From Penium margaritaceum (taxonomy: Eukaryota > Streptophyta > Zygnematophyceae > Desmidiales > Peniaceae), in the NCBI GenBank assembly GCA_023375785.1, contig SZWC01002421.1, positions 35,644 to 60,834 of the forward strand: DNA of 25,191 nt, read 5' to 3'. Under the pieces are notes generated by a model. That model saw nothing but the letters and a program-made list of their open reading frames with translations, was not told the DNA's origin and did no database searches. Shown one piece after another: positions 25,144-25,191 of this stretch. Made by a program: the position numbers and the translations under genes. Within the stretch, counting starts at the first letter, position 1. Each line of letters opens with the position of its first letter.

Positions 25144-25191
25144 ATCCACATCCACATCCACATCCACATCCACATCCACATCCACATCCAC
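25144..25191 (+). repeat. (ATCCAC)8 hexanucleotide satellite, runs off the window
   Basis: Eight perfect ATCCAC units reach the right edge. The unit differs by one base from the neighbouring CCCCAT array (CCATCC versus CCACAT registers), suggesting a shared origin. Confidence 0.95.

Larger units (their letters stand above)
24378..25191 (+). other. Presumed intron 1 of the 4CL-like gene (incomplete)
   Basis: It begins GTCAGC. The exon frame runs on 46 codons without 4CL similarity and ends TGA at 24513. It contains a diverged copy of the exon's end (24599-24624), a run of GGTTTT/GGTTCGGTTCG repeats (24860-25020) with partial inverted copies, and two hexamer satellites. No acceptor with a matching 4CL second exon was found before the window ends. 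Confidence 0.6.

Noticed and set aside
25036..25191. Telomeric repeat
   Set aside because: The units are CCCCAT and ATCCAC, not CCCTAAA or a known variant.

Overview
The window reads as a plant (streptophyte) nuclear intergenic region: a graveyard of decayed LTR retrotransposons next to the first exon of one probable host gene at the right edge. Two LTRs end in CA, a 2-base spacer and a plant-type primer-binding site (tggtatcagagc) matching the 3' end of initiator tRNA-Met. The Ty3/gypsy elements carry a C-terminal chromodomain (chromoviruses). The right-edge exon resembles the N-terminus of plant 4-coumarate:CoA ligase-like enzymes. A charophyte such as Chara would fit, but that is inference. 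Nothing looks bacterial, and I see no tRNA/rRNA gene and no CRISPR array.

Layout. 1-2040: a TA microsatellite, three diverged ~128-bp tandem repeats, and an unrecognised, frameshifted, charge-rich reading frame. 2049-9188: a degenerate Ty1/copia element in the order gag, protease, integrase, reverse transcriptase (RT), RNase H and a probable 3' LTR. Its RT is split by ~1 kb of foreign DNA with short inverted termini. Its RNase H end is repeated as a 225-bp near-perfect tandem copy whose junction is a single 'n', so this is probably an assembly artefact. 9200-9916: the 3' end of a chromovirus (chromodomain, polypurine tract, LTR). 10078-22004: a second chromovirus (called gypsy-1) that has lost part of RT, RNase H and the first half of integrase, and has a ~616-bp element inserted in gag. 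A third chromovirus (gypsy-2, 15166-21974) lies inside the 3' LTR of gypsy-1, flanked by the 5-bp duplication TGAAC. The 3' LTR of gypsy-2 is itself split by a 1085-bp TG...CA insertion flanked by CTTTA. The order of insertion can therefore be read directly: gypsy-1, then gypsy-2, then the solo-LTR-like insert.

22005-24000 has no recognisable gene but is packed with perfect or near-perfect inverted repeats, including two copies of what looks like the same multi-hairpin module (22798-22970 and 23253-23385). This is the least explained structure in the window. 24186-24377 is a 64-codon first exon of a 4CL-like/ANL-superfamily adenylating enzyme ending at a GT donor. The rest of the window is its presumed first intron, with short repeats and two hexanucleotide satellites.

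Every retrotransposon gene carries stops, frameshifts or altered catalytic residues, so none should be autonomous. No computation was run; alignments were made by eye.
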